Source: Bryobacterales bacterium
GTDB taxonomy: Bacteria > Acidobacteriota > Terriglobia > Bryobacterales > Bryobacteraceae
Direction: 5' to 3'
Length of the DNA stretch: 6,752 nucleotides
NCBI GenBank assembly: GCA_025462985.1
Contig: JAOAPP010000647.1
Span: 1 to 6,752, forward strand
A model generated the notes under the pieces. That model made no database searches and had not been told where the DNA came from. It was given only the letters and a program-made list of their open reading frames with translations. Positions 6,070-6,752 of the stretch are shown piece by piece; position 1 is the stretch's first letter; each line of letters begins with the position of its first letter. Made by a program: the position numbers and the translations under genes.

Positions 6070-6752
6070 TCACAACGCCGAGCGCACCGACCAAAGCTCG
6101 GGGAAGAACCGGTGACCGCTGATCTTGCTGAGCCACGACATCCCGTGCGTGCCTCCGGTTCCTGGCTTATCACCCAGCAAGCGCTGCACGGTGACCAGAT
6201 GAGTGTAACGCCAGCGGGCGAACAGATCGGAGGTATCCAGCAGCGCCTCACCGAGCAGGTAAAGATCGCGGCAGCGCACCGGTTCCTGATATATCTCCCG
6301 CCAGGCGGACTCCACGACGTCATTGGTGTGGTAGGGCAGCGAGAAATCACGATCCAGCAGTTCGCGCGGGAGATTAAACCCTCGTCGGCGCAGCAGCGCG
6401 AGCGTTTCGTCATAGAGACTCGGCTGGCGCAGCTGCGCTAACATGTCACCGTATGCCGGTGAGTTGCGATGTGGCTGCGCCATCGCCAGGCTCTTGTTTC
6501 CGAGCAGGAATTCCAGGCGCCGGTAGGAGACTGACTGAAATCCAGATGCGCTGCCGAGAACGTCCCGAAACTCGGCAAATTCGGCGGGCGTGAGGGCAGC
6601 CAGCACGTCCCAGGATGACAGAAGAAACTGCTGTACTCTCGCCGACCTGCGCAGCGTCCACAGAGCGTCATCCAACTGGTCATGCCCAAGGTAGTCGCGT
6701 GCGGTGGTGAACTCCGTGCACAGCAGTTTGAACAGCAATTCTTTGACCTGGC
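6070..6752 (-). CDS. kynA: Tryptophan 2,3-dioxygenase, N-terminus cut by right edge
   Basis: The frame is open from the right edge to the TGA at 6070-6072. 226 full codons are visible, and about 55 N-terminal residues are missing compared with Xanthomonas TDO (~298). The enzyme oxidises L-Trp to N-formylkynurenine with heme and O2, the first step of the kynurenine route. Clear family matches are EFRDVLGSASGFQS, SYRRLEFLLGNK with the carboxylate-binding Arg, WRYTHLVTVQRLLG with the proximal heme His (codon 6199-6201), GTGG, and FFPEL near the C-terminus. The edge codon precedes QVKELLFKLL and aligns with the distal His of HQTSELW; it reads NGC, so it cannot be His. It is the first visible gene of the minus-strand operon. 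A TTA codon is at 6439-6441. The true start lies outside the window; the TTG at 6736-6738 is internal. Confidence 0.93.
   Translation of the reverse strand, partial: QVKELLFKLLCTEFTTARDYLGHDQLDDALWTLRRSARVQQFLLSSWDVLAALTPAEFAEFRDVLGSASGFQSVSYRRLEFLLGNKSLAMAQPHRNSPAYGDMLAQLRQPSLYDETLALLRRRGFNLPRELLDRDFSLPYHTNDVVESAWREIYQEPVRCRDLYLLGEALLDTSDLFARWRYTHLVTVQRLLGDKPGTGGTHGMSWLSKISGHRFFPELWSVRSAL

Noticed and set aside
6029..6136. Kynureninase frame open to ATG 6136, overlapping the dioxygenase gene.
   Set aside because: The extra residues do not resemble kynureninases, and the best ribosome binding site belongs to ATG 6028.
1..6752. Looked for CRISPR arrays, tRNA or rRNA genes, and insertion-sequence ends.
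   Set aside because: No regularly spaced repeats, no cloverleaf with a T-loop signature and no paired terminal repeats were seen by eye.

Overview
The window looks like part of an actinomycete secondary-metabolite gene cluster. The clues are the gene families, moderate-to-high GC in the enzyme genes, a GTG start, and an LAL-type LuxR regulator of the kind that is common in actinomycete clusters. The genus cannot be fixed from the sequence. All functional calls come from motif recognition and remembered family sequences; no search was run.

Layout. Positions 1-1051 (minus strand) hold the N-terminal ~350 codons of a large ATP-binding LuxR-family (LAL/MalT-like) regulator that runs off the left edge. 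Positions 1052-2025 are about 974 bases with no convincing gene. This divergent intergenic region holds a perfect 14-bp palindrome, several GC-rich hairpins, an AT-rich island and possible promoter elements. Positions 2026-3660 (plus) encode a stand-alone aryl acid-AMP ligase of the EntE/DhbE family. Its likely true start is a GTG at 2026, not the longer ATG frame at 1909. After only 20 bases it meets, tail to tail, a minus-strand operon read from the right edge: tryptophan 2,3-dioxygenase (6752 to 6070, N-terminus cut off), kynureninase (6028 to 4766) and a class I SAM-dependent methyltransferase (4721 to 3681).

How the genes fit together. Tryptophan dioxygenase, kynureninase and a COMT-like methyltransferase beside a free-standing aryl-AMP ligase is the gene logic for 3-hydroxy-4-methylanthranilic acid (4-MHA). 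4-MHA is the chromophore precursor of actinomycins; sibiromycin-type pyrrolobenzodiazepines use a related methylated anthranilate. The expected route is Trp to N-formylkynurenine to kynurenine to 3-hydroxykynurenine, then C4-methylation, then cleavage to 4-MHA. The ligase would adenylate 4-MHA and load it onto an aryl carrier protein. Kynurenine formamidase, kynurenine 3-monooxygenase, the carrier protein and the NRPSs are not here and would be expected nearby. A free-standing ligase favours an actinomycin-like chromopeptide over a pyrrolobenzodiazepine.

Most worth a second look are departures from family consensus. The ligase has an altered P-loop, Arg in place of the catalytic A10 lysine, and a non-DHB/non-salicylate pocket. 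The kynureninase has Asn where characterised enzymes have an active-site Asp. In the dioxygenase, the codon at the distal-histidine position cannot encode His. The methyltransferase lacks the O-methyltransferase catalytic His, which fits C-methylation. TTA codons occur in all four enzyme genes, and the regulator is lower in GC than the enzyme genes.
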